64,000 bases of DNA from Sorex araneus (lineage: Eukaryota; Chordata; Mammalia; Eulipotyphla; Soricidae), in the NCBI RefSeq assembly GCF_027595985.1, contig NC_073306.1, positions 155,449,719-155,513,718 of the forward strand, written 5' to 3'. Made by a program: the position numbers and the translations under genes. Shown here piece by piece: positions 11,326 through 21,834 of the stretch (the stretch's first letter is position 1; the number at the start of each line of letters is the position of its first letter). Under the pieces are notes generated by a model. That model saw nothing but the letters and a program-made list of their open reading frames with translations. It searched no databases and was not told the origin of the DNA.

Positions 11326-11648
11326 ACCATTTCATAATATAGTTATATTATTACTAAGAACTAGGAAGGATTTATGGTTTTAGCTGGTCTAATCTCAGTA
11401 TTACATAGATGAAAAATACCATGGTCATAAATCTAAGTGACAGAGCCAAAGCTTTCTAACATTCCCATTTAGCAGCACATCCAGATTTTGGACTTCAGTT
11501 TATTTTCACTAATTAACCGGCTATCTTATTATGGTCAGGGAAAAATGACTTCACCTCCTCAAAAGAATAGTGTGGAAAACAACTACGATGAGTCTAAGTA
11601 AATTCATTTCTAAGCTTTTGTTCTTGGAAAATCATAGACCTTGGCAGG

Positions 11649-11652
<4 letters not shown>

Positions 11653-11695
<43 letters not shown>
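11653..11695. repeat. (TA)n microsatellite
   Basis: An alternating TA run of about 43 bp. It is fully self-complementary and could extrude as a cruciform. Confidence 0.97.
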
Positions 11696-11699
<4 letters not shown>

Positions 11700-12292
11700 C
11701 TTACAAGCCCTGTCCTTCCTAAGGTCTACTACTACCCAGGCTCAGTACAGAAACTAATAGATCATTGTAGTGGTTGATAGAAATCAAATCCATTTTCCCA
11801 AAGAAAATATTTTTTAAATTTTCCCCTATGAATAATGTTAGTGATGATAAAAAAAAAGCATTGTCTATGTTCAATGATCATTTGGCTGTATGCCAGTCAT
11901 TATCCGCTGTTAGTTTGACAGGTAATACCCTGAACTTTACAATAGGCACCAAAAGTACTATATCTTTATGTCCATAATTAGGTCATCTTAAAACTGCAAG
12001 AAATGAAGTTTGAACTGACTGAGATATCATAATTCAAATTGCTGACTGAGATGGAAACTCTTCCCACTTCTCAAGGCCATTTTCTGGGGAAAGGATCCTC
12101 AGCTCTTGTTGCCTCCTTGGGGCTGTCCATGCAAATATTTTGGTGCCCCCTAGAGGTCATCAGGTTTGTGCAATGGTCAAATACCAAAGAAACCCAGGAG
12201 GCCAAGGAACCAGGTGCCACCTCTCATTCTTGCCTCATTGATCTAGATTTGTGCAGCTCGACCTTCCATACTGAGGTGTCTCAGACACAAAA

Positions 12293-12482
12293 GCAGCGGT
12301 GCTCAAACTGCAATGGGCCAATGAACCCCTCAGGGAAGGAGTGTACTAGAGCCTGGATGTGTCACCTCCATGCCCAGAGCTTCTGATTTTGAGTCTGAGG
12401 AAGGGCCTGGAAATTTACATGTCTAGCTACAATCCCTGGTGCTTTTGTGCTGTGGGTCCATGGAACACATTCCAAAAAAACA
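12293..12482. mobile_element. MER5-type hAT-Charlie DNA transposon remnant
   Basis: 'gcggtgctcaaactgcaa' at one end and 'ggtccatggaacacattcc' at the other are near the inverted ends of MER5A. The interior 'cagagcttctgattttgag' and 'gggcctggaaatttacat' match the MER5A interior. A non-autonomous, ancient eutherian element; no coding capacity. Strand left open. Confidence 0.65.
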
Positions 12483-12704
12483 CCAAGAGTCATCCCACAT
12501 TTTCCAAAAACTGATTGAACTCCAACGCCTTCTTGCAGAAGTGTAGTCCCTATCATTCCGTTGGCCCTTTTGATGAATATAGGCAGTGTATGGACACATC
12601 TGAGAATGATAGTTCCAATAAGCATAATTCCTTCATCCCAAGGAGTCCCAGAGGATTGGGGTATACATCTGGATGTAGGAACCAATTCACGCTCCAGGTC
12701 AGAT

Positions 12705-12790
12705 AGCTTAGGTTCTGGTTTTAATCCTGCCATTTAATTTGACAAGCATCCTCACTTAAACATGAGTAAATTGAGTTCCATCAGTATTGT
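12705..12790 (+). repeat. MIR fragment
   Basis: 'aggttctggttttaatcctg' followed by 'catgagtaaattgagttcc' matches the middle to right part of MIR. Short and diverged. Confidence 0.5.
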
Positions 12791-12794
12791 ACTA

Positions 12795-12822
12795 TGTGTG
12801 TGTGTGTGTTCGGTGTGTGTGT
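12795..12822. repeat. (TG)n microsatellite
   Basis: A TG dinucleotide run broken once by 'ttcg'. Confidence 0.9.
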
Positions 12823-14126
12823 AAATAATTCCACGCATGAAAAGCACACATTTAACACTCAGTCTCACCCCTGATCTTACATTGTGTTTTGACATTATCA
12901 AATAGCATTCCAATTCACAGGGATAAATCTTAGCTACATCTTAATCTACATGATGATAAAGTTCCATCTGGGTAATCTCACCAGAAAGAAGTTGTGATTA
13001 AAAATAGAAAGTTTATATGACGACTTTTTTCAATAATAGAAAACAGTAGCACAAAATTAACTAAAGGCACATAATTATTCTTTAGTTTCATGGATTTGAT
13101 TAATGATGTTACTGCTATCTGTAGTTTTACTGATTTCACCTCAATTCATCAGTTCTCTTTGCCTGTTCATCTCCCACTGTATATCACAATTCCACCACTT
13201 CTCTTTTTTCCAAATAGTTTGCAATTTGGTCATGTTTTTTTCCCCTGTACGGATTTTTAAGTATCTAACTTGTTTGTGAAGTTATTATAGCAATTGCCTT
13301 GTTTTTGTTTTCCCTAACCAAAACTGGGTGTTTGGATGTTGACTCTGGTGATTCCCACTTTTTCTAAACCCAGGTCAGGATTTATAGAGACCTCATGTGG
13401 TTACTAGAGGCAACACAGAAGTTTGTTAAGGCTGGTTTAAGAGTCAGGAGAAACTCAAAACTCACTACAAAACAACAAAATCCACAAAGACCTAGAAATT
13501 ATAATAGTGAACGCTGCAATTTCTTCCCAATCATCCTGCATGGATATTAAAACGCTATAAACTTATTAAAAAAGAAACCTGGCCACATGTACATAACTTC
13601 TTATTAACCCAAATGTTGATGACATACAAAAATGAATACTTCTCAGAAATCAGTGAGGGTTTCCTTTTTCCCTTTCTAAACGGAATCCATTAGGTAGACC
13701 TTCTAAATACATTTGCATCAAACTTTTTAGAATATTTCCAAAGGCAAGTTGCTATAAATGCTGTAGAGCAAAGCAGAGAAAGCTCAAACTTGAATTCGTG
13801 ACTTCGATTTTTCATGCTTGCAATTATATTATTTATGAATATCTGGAATGCAGGAAGTGGTTTTGCAATTAAAATACAGAATTCTGGTTCTGTGTGATGG
13901 TCAAAGTTGAACATGACTCCTATTGCTGACAGTTTATCATTGTTTTGATATTAAAAAAAATAAGGTGGCAGAAATATTTTAACTGAAATATTTAGGCTAA
14001 AGGAAATGTACTGGAGTGGGAAATGACAGAGAGGAAGAATCCTTCAACAATATATGGATGGTTCTTTATCTCATCCTCATAAGAAAATAGGATGATGGCT
14101 TTCAGTTGCTCCTTAAGAAAGTTGTA
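12823..14126. other. Intergenic DNA, nothing recognised
   Basis: Single-copy-looking AT-rich sequence. The short frames show no domain. I see no SINE or LINE that I can name. Confidence 0.5.
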
Positions 14127-14295
14127 TAGGGGTCCAGAGAGGACAGCTGGCGAAGTTATACAAAGCTGAATAAACTGAGCTCCATCAGTATTAGGTTGAA
14201 CCTAGGTTCAATCCTTGGCACTTCTTATGGTCCCCTAGGCACTGAGCCAGGAGTGATCCCTGAGCACATCCATATGTGGCCTCAAAATCAAGAAA
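14127..14295 (+). mobile_element. tRNA-derived SINE, ancient diverged copy
   Basis: Recognisable pieces are the B-box region 'aacctaggttcaatccttgg', 'ttatggtcccctaggcactg' and 'ccaggagtgatccctgagca'. The head is badly mutated. Confidence 0.65.
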
Positions 14296-14602
14296 AAGAG
14301 AAGAAAGGAAAGTTGTCTAAGAAAACTTTAAGCTAAAATCTAGAAGGGTCAATTAGTTTATCATTGTTAAATGATTTGGAGCCCTCAAAAGGACACAACA
14401 ATATAAATTATGACATTAAAATGATGTTTCCTAAGAGTTCCGACCCAATTATCAAGTGGATCTGTATATTTGGAGTTTTCCTCACGATGGCTTTAAGTTT
14501 TCCAGGGTAGGCAAAGTAACAAGGTAGGGAGAGGTAGTTTTTATGAAAAGATAATTTGTAGGGAAAAAAAAAACCACAACAGTAACGTAGACATTTCCGA
14601 CT

Positions 14603-14617
14603 GAGTAGTGTATTCTT
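14603..14617. repeat. Target-site duplication, left copy
   Basis: gagtagtgtattctt is repeated exactly at 14651-14665 and brackets the U2 fragment. Confidence 0.95.
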
Positions 14618-14650
14618 CACTTGATCTTAGCCAAAAGGCCGAGAAGCGAT
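14618..14650 (-). pseudogene. U2 snRNA fragment (nucleotides 1-33), retroposed
   Basis: The 33 bases are the exact complement of the first 33 nucleotides of vertebrate U2 snRNA; on the + strand they end 'aaggccgagaagcgat', the complement of the U2 5' end. Everything after nucleotide 33 is missing: no Sm site, no 3' stem-loops, no A tail. The 15-bp flanking repeats are perfect. It cannot yield a functional U2, and no U2-type promoter lies upstream on the minus strand. It is a 3'-truncated, tailless retropseudogene. Confidence 0.92.
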
Positions 14651-14665
14651 GAGTAGTGTATTCTT
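14651..14665. repeat. Target-site duplication, right copy
   Basis: Exact copy of 14603-14617. Confidence 0.95.
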
Positions 14666-15405
14666 AAGCTTAAGAGATGTGTCAATTTTTAGGGCACCTA
14701 CCATGTGCCAGGAGTAACATTTGATGCCAAAAATACAAAAATGAATTGGGCAGGTCCTCTTGCTTTCATGATGGGACAACTAAAATATCCCTCAGTAAAA
14801 TACCTCACTGTGTGTCTGAAGTTAGACTGGGGGCTTGCCCAGCTTGCCCTGTTAAGGGGCAAGGGTCAAGGAAGGAGAGATGAGGCATTCTTAATTCCAA
14901 AATAGAGCTGACTCTTGCTATTTCAAACTCAGAGTGTCACCGCCGCCCCCACCCTGGGAGGCGGGGCGGGGGAGGCGCGAGAATGGCAGAAATTGCCAGA
15001 CACATCACAGTAGAGATAAGATGAAACCACGACATTTTCTCCCAAAACATAATGGAAGGAAAATTATATATATGCATAACTTCCCTGAAATAAAGGGAAC
15101 CTTCTGGTACAACGTGTGTTGCTAGGGATTTACTCCCCACCACCCCCCTTGCCCTTCCCAGAAGACACACATCACACAGACACCAGCTCAGAGTTGCAGG
15201 AGCTCAGAGTTGTACCTCCGTCCTTGTGTGCAAAGCGGAAGGGTGAAGGATGTGATCCCAAAGGGTTAAACGGAAAAGAGGGATGGCTTCGAGAAGGCCG
15301 GGTTGGTGATGAACCAACACCATTTCCCAATTTGCAAAACTCCGAAGTTCGAAGCCCCTGCAGCCTTCCACGCGCGCGTCTGGGTGCTGGTGCGCGGGGC
15401 GCCTG

Positions 15406-15427
15406 TGTGCGTGCGCGCGCGCGCGTG
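15406..15427. repeat. GT/GC alternating tract
   Basis: An alternating purine-pyrimidine run ('gtgcgtgcgcgcgcgcgcgt'), of the kind able to form Z-DNA, about 450 bp upstream of the TATA motif. Confidence 0.9.
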
Positions 15428-15831
15428 CAGCCGACTGCGCCCGCGGCTTCTTTGGCTTTGGGAAAATCTGAAATCCCCCCCTCGCACCCCATATCGGCGG
15501 TGCCTGGGCGCGAGCCCCCCACCCTCGATACCCCCTCTTCCCCGAGCAGTCCCCCTCTCCGACTCGCGTGGCCCAGGCAGCCTCCGAGGCAACTGGCGAG
15601 CGCGCTTTATTTATGAGCGGCGTCCGCAGCCTCCGGCTCCGGGAGCCCCCGCCGCCCGCCAGCGCCGCGCCTGGGTCACCTCCGGGGCCCGGGCGCTGGG
15701 GGCCGGCCCGGGCACCGCCCTCGGCCGCAAACTTTGCCGGAGCGTGGGAGCGAGGGCGCGAGCCGGGCTGCGCGGGAACGCGCCCGCCTCACCTCTCCCG
15801 GGCGAGGTGCGGGATCCCAGAGCGCGGCCGA

Positions 15832-15888
15832 TGGGCGGGGCCGACGCGCGGGGCGGGGCCGGGGCGGGGCCTGCGTGGGCTATATAAG
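15832..15888 (+). promoter_or_regulatory. SLIT2: Candidate SLIT2 core promoter: GC boxes and TATA motif
   Basis: Clustered Sp1/KLF GC boxes ('gatgggcggggcc', 'gcggggcggggccggggcgg') lead directly into 'tatataagg' at 15881-15888. A start about 30 bp downstream, near 15910, would give a 5' UTR of about 2 kb if unspliced. A TATA motif inside a CpG island is uncommon but known for developmental genes. Starts closer to the ATG are also possible; no transcript data are available here. Confidence 0.6.
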
Positions 15889-15910
15889 GCCGGCGCCGGC
15901 TTAACTTCTG

Positions 15911-17875
15911 ACTTGGGGTTATTTATTCGGGGCGCGCGCAGACGGCGGCGGCTGGTGGCGGCGGGGGAGGCGGTGGCTGCCGCAGACGGGGCTTAAAAAA
16001 AAAAAAAAAAGAAAAGAAAAAGGCGGCGGCGAGTGATGGGAGCGCGGTGGCTCCCGGGCGCAGGCGGGAGCTGCCGAGCGTTCCCGGCACGGCGGGCGTG
16101 CTGAGCAGAAAAGGGGCGTCCGGGGCTCCCCCGCGGGCTCCAGAGCCGCGGGCCGCCTTTTTGTTCGCCTGCGCTCCGCGCTCGGCCGCCCGAGCGGACA
16201 ACTCCAGTCGCCACAACAACCCACCTTCCCGCAACAGGGCGAGTCTGGGGCGGCCGCGTCCGTCCTATTGTTTAGACACTTGCCAGGAGGAGCTCGGGGG
16301 AGCCCGCGGAGCCCTCGGCTCCCCAGCCCGGCTCCCTGCCCGGAGAAGGGGGCGCCCCGAGCCGCCGGCCGCCCCAGGGAAGGGGCTGGAAAGGAGCCCG
16401 GCCAGCCCGGGACTGCGGCCGCCGAGTCAGGTGCAGCGCCGGGAGCCGGGCGGCGGCGCGACGTCGGCGGGAGGCTCCCACCGCGGCCGCGGGGGACTGA
16501 GTCCGAGCCGGAGAAAAGTTCCTGCACTTGGAGGAGCAGGACCGACGGGGACAGGGGGCGGCGGCTGCCCGGGGCGGCTGGAAGGGCTGCGTCCGCCCAG
16601 GTGCCCGCCAGGGTCGCTGCCACCTTTGCCATCAGGTGTCTGCAGGGGAGCTGCGACGCGTCGGCGAGAGCCGCGGGGCTGACCCGCGCGCGCCCGGGGC
16701 TGCCGTTCCACGGCCCGCTGGGCCCTGCACGGACTAGCGGATCCCACCGGCGCCAGGACCACCGCGCTGTCCCCCAGGACACCCCGGCACGACCCGGGAG
16801 GGGGACACCTCCACCTTGGCCTTTGCACTCCTTCCGGCTGGCCTGCACCCCCGCCGCCCTCGCCCCCCACTCCGCTCTCGTCCAGCCGCTCTGGTCCTCG
16901 ACTTGGCCTCTTGGATTTGCTCTGCTTGGGGTCGTGACTCGTGGATATCCCTGCTGCTGGCTGCGGCGGCCCGGCTGCCCTTTTGTCTTTGCTGCGTGAC
17001 CTCGGGGAAGGCCCTGGTGCGGAGCGTCGCCAAGGACGCCGGAGGGGAGGCGGGATCGCCGAGACATCCTTCGGCGAAGTGCATGTGTGTTTGAAAACCC
17101 CTCTTTGGCTGTCGGGAGGCTGAGACGGCCGGGAGCGGTCCCCGCTGCCGAGGAACCGCACGCCAGGGAGAAGCCGCGTGAGTGAGACGCGCGGGGTGTC
17201 CCGCAGCGCCGCCCCGCGCCCCAACATCCCACCCCCCACCCCCGCCCCGGGCTGCGCGCCCGCCCAGTGCGCCCCCGCGCGCCATGCCCAGTCGCCTGGC
17301 GCGCTCCGCTCGGGGTCCACAGGGCTCCGGCGCCTTCTAGCTTCGGAGAAAACACTTTGATCGAGGCCACGTTTCCTGGCGAGCTCCTCGCCTCGCTCGC
17401 CTGCCACTGCGGAACCGCTTTGGGAGAGAGAGTCGCTGGAATCTGAGCATCCCCTGACCCGAACGGGCGCTACCAACCGTTGCACCGCGACGACCCCGGG
17501 GAGCCCCCCATTTCCTCCCCCCAGCTCTTTGACCACCAACTTGATCTTTGGGAGCTCGACGACTCGTGACTGTTCCTCGGGGCTCTCCTCGCAGCCTCCG
17601 CTAGGCCGATTGATCTCCAGGACCTAAAGTTGCCCGAGGAGCGCCCGCCCCGCTGCAGGAGGGCGCGGGGAAGGTGGGAGGCGTGGACCTGCGGGCTCCG
17701 CCGCCCGGGCGCGTCCTCCGCTCCCTCGCCTTCTTTGCGGAGCCTTGGGCCCGAACGCCCAGGACTAGCCCCGAGCCAGCCGGTGGGCCGCAGCCCCTGC
17801 CCGGATCGCGCGGAGCGGCGAGCCCCGGAGAAGCCCCCGGCGCCAGCGAGCCAGGAGGCGGCGCGCGGGGGGAAG
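15911..17875 (+). other. SLIT2: Inferred SLIT2 5' UTR / proximal promoter
   Basis: GC-rich DNA between the predicted TATA-dependent start and the initiator ATG. It contains an A-tract at 15994-16010 and several upstream ATGs. One opens a 22-codon uORF at 16036-16104, which would lower SLIT2 translation if the long leader is used. I see no strong splice-site pair inside. If transcription starts nearer the ATG, much of this is promoter rather than UTR. Confidence 0.45.
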
Positions 17876-18054
17876 ATGCGCGGCGCGGGCTGGCCGACGC
17901 GGTCCCTGTGGCTGGGCTTGGTGCTGGCCATCCTGAACCAGGGGGCGCCGCAGGCGTGCCCGGCGCAGTGCTCCTGCTCCGGCAGCACGGTGGACTGTCA
18001 CGGGCTGGCGCTGCGCAGCGTGCCCCGGAATATTCCCCGCAACACCGAGAGACT
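17876..18054 (+). CDS. SLIT2: SLIT2 coding exon 1: signal peptide and LRR N-cap
   Basis: SLIT2 is a large secreted glycoprotein that binds ROBO receptors to repel axons and guide cell migration. This exon encodes residues 1-59 plus two bases of codon 60. The ATG sits in 'gggaagatgc' (purine at -3). Residues 1-27 form a signal peptide with hydrophobic core [10 protein letters not shown] and likely cleavage before C28. Residues 28-60 are the cysteine-rich LRRNT cap: Cys 28, 32, 34 and 41 in the CxxxCxC...C pattern, followed by [12 protein letters not shown]. The donor 'gtgagt' at 18055 leaves phase 2. From memory, sequence after residue 25 equals human SLIT2 rather than SLIT1 or SLIT3, while the signal peptide has diverged. 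Confidence 0.96.
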
Positions 18055-19353
18055 GTGAGTATCCCCTGCACCCCCCCCTCGGCTCGCACCACCCCGGTCT
18101 GGAGACCCAGACCGCCGAGCGCCAGTCGGATCTGGGCCGGGCACCCTCTCCCCGGGGTGGGGTTCGCCGGGACCCGGGAGGGGCGGGCTCGGCGCCCGCT
18201 CTTGTCCCGCCACCCGGGCGGACGAGTAGTCCGGGTGTTGGGCACCTGGAAGACTGGCGCGGGGAGGGCACGGTCTAGGGCGCGAGTCCTCGCGGGGGTC
18301 CGGGGAAGGCGCGACTTTGTTCCCCAGAGTCCATTCTCGAAGTCACCTTGCGCGGGCACCCCCTGCACCCCGGATTCCCGCTCTCGTCCCGGCGGGTTTG
18401 CGGGCCGGGTGGTTGCGGGGGTGTCTTGGAGGCCGGGCTCTCTGGCTTTGTGTGTCTCCCTCCTGGGGACGAAGAAGAGGGAGAGGAGGCCTTGGGGCAA
18501 CTGAGTTCCCCGAGGGCGCGCACGTCAAGGTCGCGGTGGGAAGATGCCCCAGGACCGAGGCAGGACTTGGGTGCAGACCCCTTGGTCCATGACCCCCCCC
18601 TCATCTCTGGAGGTGGCGGCGCGGCCCCGGGGGCCTACCCGAGTGCCCCCCTCCACCCTCGAGATTGAGAAGTTGGGACTGGCTCTTTGGGGGTGATGGC
18701 TTCGGCGACCCCATGGCATTTCCTGCCCGGCGCCCGCCTCCCGCCTTAACCCCCACACCTTTCTGGCACTTTCATTGCCCGCTCACGTGGCGGCTGCGCC
18801 CCCTTGCCACCCCCCCCGCCCCCCATCCAATCCCTCTTCACGCTCCGCTGCCCTGAAACCTCCCGCCTCCCGGTGTGTCCCCGACTCTTCTAATGAAGCA
18901 GTCACCGCAGAGCCGCGCTTGACGGCCCACGCGCGCCTGCCGGGGCGCCCCTGGCTCCCCAAGTTTAGGGCCGGAGCCCCCGAGACGCGTTCTCTTTGTG
19001 ATCGCCCGGGCCGCTGCCCGGTGCTGCCGTCCCTGAGCCCTGGGCGCTCTGGGGCCGGGGCCGGGGCTCCAGGGTAGGGGGCGGGGAGTATCGCCCCTGA
19101 TCTTGGGGCGGGGGGTCAGGAATTGCAGATCCCGGTGCCCCACACAGCTGCACCCACGTGCCCGACAGCGCCGCAGGTCCCTTCCGGCCCCCAGCTTAAA
19201 GGCCGGAGTTGAGCTCTTAATCAAACCCGGGCTGAAGAACCCGAGTCTCTGGGCTTTCCCGGGCCCCAGTCTGTGCGCTGGGCCCGAATCTAAACAGTCC
19301 TCGAGAGTGGGAGAGCGATTGGGATTCGAGTTGCAGCAAACAGCCCAGCGTGT

Positions 19354-19389
19354 AAAAACAAAAACAAAAACAAAAACAAAAACAAAAAA
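19354..19389. repeat. (AAAAAC)n simple repeat in intron 1
   Basis: About six hexamer units, near the downstream edge of the CpG island. Confidence 0.95.
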
Positions 19390-19863
19390 GCCCCAAGCAC
19401 TAAGGAACAACTTGGCAGTACTTTGCACAGCGTGGAAAGCGGTTTGGGGAGAAGACAGGGCTGGAGAACTGAGCCCAGTTTGGGCACTGTCATTTCATGC
19501 TCTTACAAAACTTGCAAGTTGATGCACTCACTCAGTTCCCTCCCTGCAAAGGCCCCTGGGGTGGGGGTGGGGGAGAGAGCCAGTCAATTCCAGGTTCTTG
19601 GAATTTCTTAGGTGGAGAAGGAAGACCCCCTAGAAGGGAATCTACCTGGGAAACCCCAACCCCCCAAAAAATGTTGACTCACTGTTGGGTTATTAAACTT
19701 CTATCACTGACGAACGCAAATCACGTTCGAGTCGGATTCCAAAATGATGGAGTGGAGTCAGGCAAAGGAAAACTCTCAACTTCTAGTCAAAAGGTCGCGG
19801 TGGCAAAGCCTGGTTTTAACTTGAACTGGCAAGATAGATCTTGTCCCTAAGATGCCAGAATAG

Positions 19864-19873
19864 GGGGGGGGGG
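19864..19873. repeat. Poly-G run in intron 1
   Basis: About ten consecutive G; prone to length error and to sequencing dropout. Confidence 0.85.
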
Positions 19874-20587
19874 TCGTGCCGTTTGGAGGACACAGTGGTG
19901 CTGAAATCTGAACAAAAAGATCAGGGCCTGAAGACCATTTCCAGGACTGCCCTGGTTAGTGCTTCTCAGAGCAGCCCCCAGAGCCGGAGTTCCCAGAGCT
20001 GCACGTGAGGACTTTAGTTTTCAGACAAATCTAGAATTGCTGGATAGTAAACGCCTCGCAATTCAAGGCTTTGAACTGCAGGCCTTTTGGTGGTCTTCAA
20101 AGTTTTTCCTTCTCTTTAGGAAGTTTGGCCACCATGCCACCTAACGATAAGGTTCTGAATTTTAAAAATAGCTTCCAGGGTAGAAATAGAAAATCGTTCC
20201 TGTTGACTGCCTAAAAGGGAACTTTTGCGGGGGTGGGAGTGCCTAACTATAATAGTTAAGCAGCAGAATACCTGGCAAATTATGTACACTTCATACAAAA
20301 GGGAAAAATGGAAAGCACTCCCATACACTTACAAAATGAGTTTCCTTGATAACACAATCTCTTTTTCCCCCCTGTCATATGCCCTGAAGGATAGTTTCTG
20401 TAAACTTATTAAACCTCATTAAATTTTTTTTCAGAGGTTATATATACCCTTCTGTCTTTTACTGTGTAAACTACTTTAGTAATTGGAGCTGAGGTTTAAT
20501 CTTAACGTTTTAAGTTTGCATTTTCCTTTGTTTAACCACATATTGATGGAAATGAAATGGAACTTTCATTTTCTTCCTTTCTCTTAG

Positions 20588-20659
20588 GGATTTGAATGGA
20601 AATAACATAACACGGATTACCAAGACAGATTTTGCTGGTCTTAGACACTTAAGAGTTCT
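20588..20659 (+). CDS. SLIT2: SLIT2 coding exon 2: first leucine-rich repeat
   Basis: Exactly 72 nt: completes Leu60, encodes residues 61-83 and two bases of Leu84. The LRR core reads [11 protein letters not shown] followed by [10 protein letters not shown], with the LxLxxNxI pattern of the concave beta face. It is the first repeat of LRR domain D1. Acceptor 'cttag' at 20583-20587, donor 'gtaagt' at 20660; phase 2 on both sides, so the exon is a symmetric module. The residues equal human SLIT2 as I recall it. Confidence 0.96.
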
Positions 20660-21762
20660 GTAAGTATGTTTTTTGGTGCCTTAAAGACTTTTGTTTTTGT
20701 AGTTGTGTATTTCTGATTCCTTACTGTTTCAGTGACATATGCATAGAAAATGTTAAAGTCTTAGTTTCCTTTCTTTTTATGTTTATCGTTCTACTATAAT
20801 TTTTCATCAAAATGTAGGCTTTTATTTTGAGGTTGGATGGATGCCATAGAAACCATATTAACAAAAATGATCTCAAATGTTTGCTATAAGATGGCCTAAG
20901 TGCCTTATGCATATAAAAATGTAGAATAGTTGCTTTTATGATATGAATAAGTAATGTGAGCTATTTGATATACTTTTAGGATTTGAAATTAACTAGGAAG
21001 AATTTAAGTGGGTCTGTACTTTATTATTTCTCAGATAAAAAGTTCAAAATTTGCAGCAAACAACAATTAGCTGTAAATGTTAACATTAAAACCCAGCAGT
21101 TCCTTGCAGTCTTGGGAGGAAAAGGTTTCTCCTTAAAATACATTGTTCATACTTTAGTTTACTTCTCATATTTAACATATTTTTAAGTTTGGTTAAATTG
21201 TAGCTGTATTATTCTTTAGTGGGTTAGATTAGTGGCAAGCAAACCATCATTTGAGATTCAATGTAATGTAAAATTGTTTTACTCACAGATTTATAAATAT
21301 TTACATCACAGTGAGCATATGCTTTTGACCACTTTGTGCTTAATGTCTGTCTTTTAAAAGAGCACATTCTGGCCATCATAACTTTACCACATTCTGGTAT
21401 ATATATATAGGAAAATTGAAATAAGCGATGATTGTCTCTGTATTGATCTGTTTAGTTTAAAACAGTGGAAAATAGGTATATTAAAAAACAAACAAAAATA
21501 GCCATCAGAGTGGTGTATGTCTTATTCCTCACAAAAGCCTCCAGTGAACTTTATGGGGGGAAAAATACATGCATACTTTTTAAGAAAGTTTTGTGATGTG
21601 GACACTGTTTTCTTTCCTGAACTCTCTTTGATATTGCGTTTCCAACCAGAGCAGTCCTTTGCTTTATGAAAGATAGTACGTTACACATTTCAATTGCTGA
21701 ACTAAAACTTATTCCGTTGGTGAGTGGTAACATTAAGACTCCTGATATACTTTGCATTTCAG
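20660..21762 (+). other. SLIT2: SLIT2 intron 2
   Basis: About 1.1 kb, AT-rich, GT-AG ('gtaagt' ... 'tttgcatttcag'). No repeat family recognised. A short TA run lies near 21399-21410. Confidence 0.93.
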
Positions 21763-21834
21763 TCAGCTTATGGAGAATAAGATTAGCACCATTGAAAGAG
21801 GAGCATTCCAGGATCTTAAAGAACTGGAGAGACT
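21763..21834 (+). CDS. SLIT2: SLIT2 coding exon 3: second leucine-rich repeat
   Basis: 72 nt encoding residues 85-107 plus split codons on both sides. The repeat reads [11 protein letters not shown] followed by [10 protein letters not shown], with conserved Leu, Asn and Phe LRR positions. Acceptor 'gcatttcag', donor 'gtaagt' at 21835, phase 2. In the D1 domain it stacks between the repeats of exons 2 and 4. No premature stop or frameshift. Confidence 0.96.

Larger units (their letters stand above)
15340..19100. promoter_or_regulatory. SLIT2: CpG island over the SLIT2 promoter and exon 1
   Basis: G+C and CpG density rise sharply from about 15.34 kb and fall again near 19.1 kb; the flanks are AT-rich. 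It covers the GC boxes, the TATA motif, the inferred 5' UTR, exon 1 and the start of intron 1. Unmethylated islands of this kind mark developmental gene promoters. SLIT2 promoter methylation is known in tumours. The long open frames on both strands here reflect lack of AT-rich stop codons, not genes. Boundaries are by eye. Confidence 0.9.
18055..20587 (+). other. SLIT2: SLIT2 intron 1
   Basis: About 2.5 kb, GT-AG. The first kilobase is still CpG island; the rest becomes AT-rich. It contains an (AAAAAC)n run and a G run, and no SINE. The acceptor is 'tttctcttag'. Confidence 0.93.

Noticed and set aside
14618..14650. Functional U2 snRNA gene
   Set aside because: Only the first 33 nucleotides are present, with no Sm site, stem-loops III-IV or upstream snRNA promoter.
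15919..17370. 483-codon minus-strand open frame, with other long frames on both strands across 15.1-19.4 kb
   Set aside because: The region is a CpG island where stop codons are scarce. The frames overlap on all strands, have low-complexity Arg/Pro/Gly/Ala content, and match no family.
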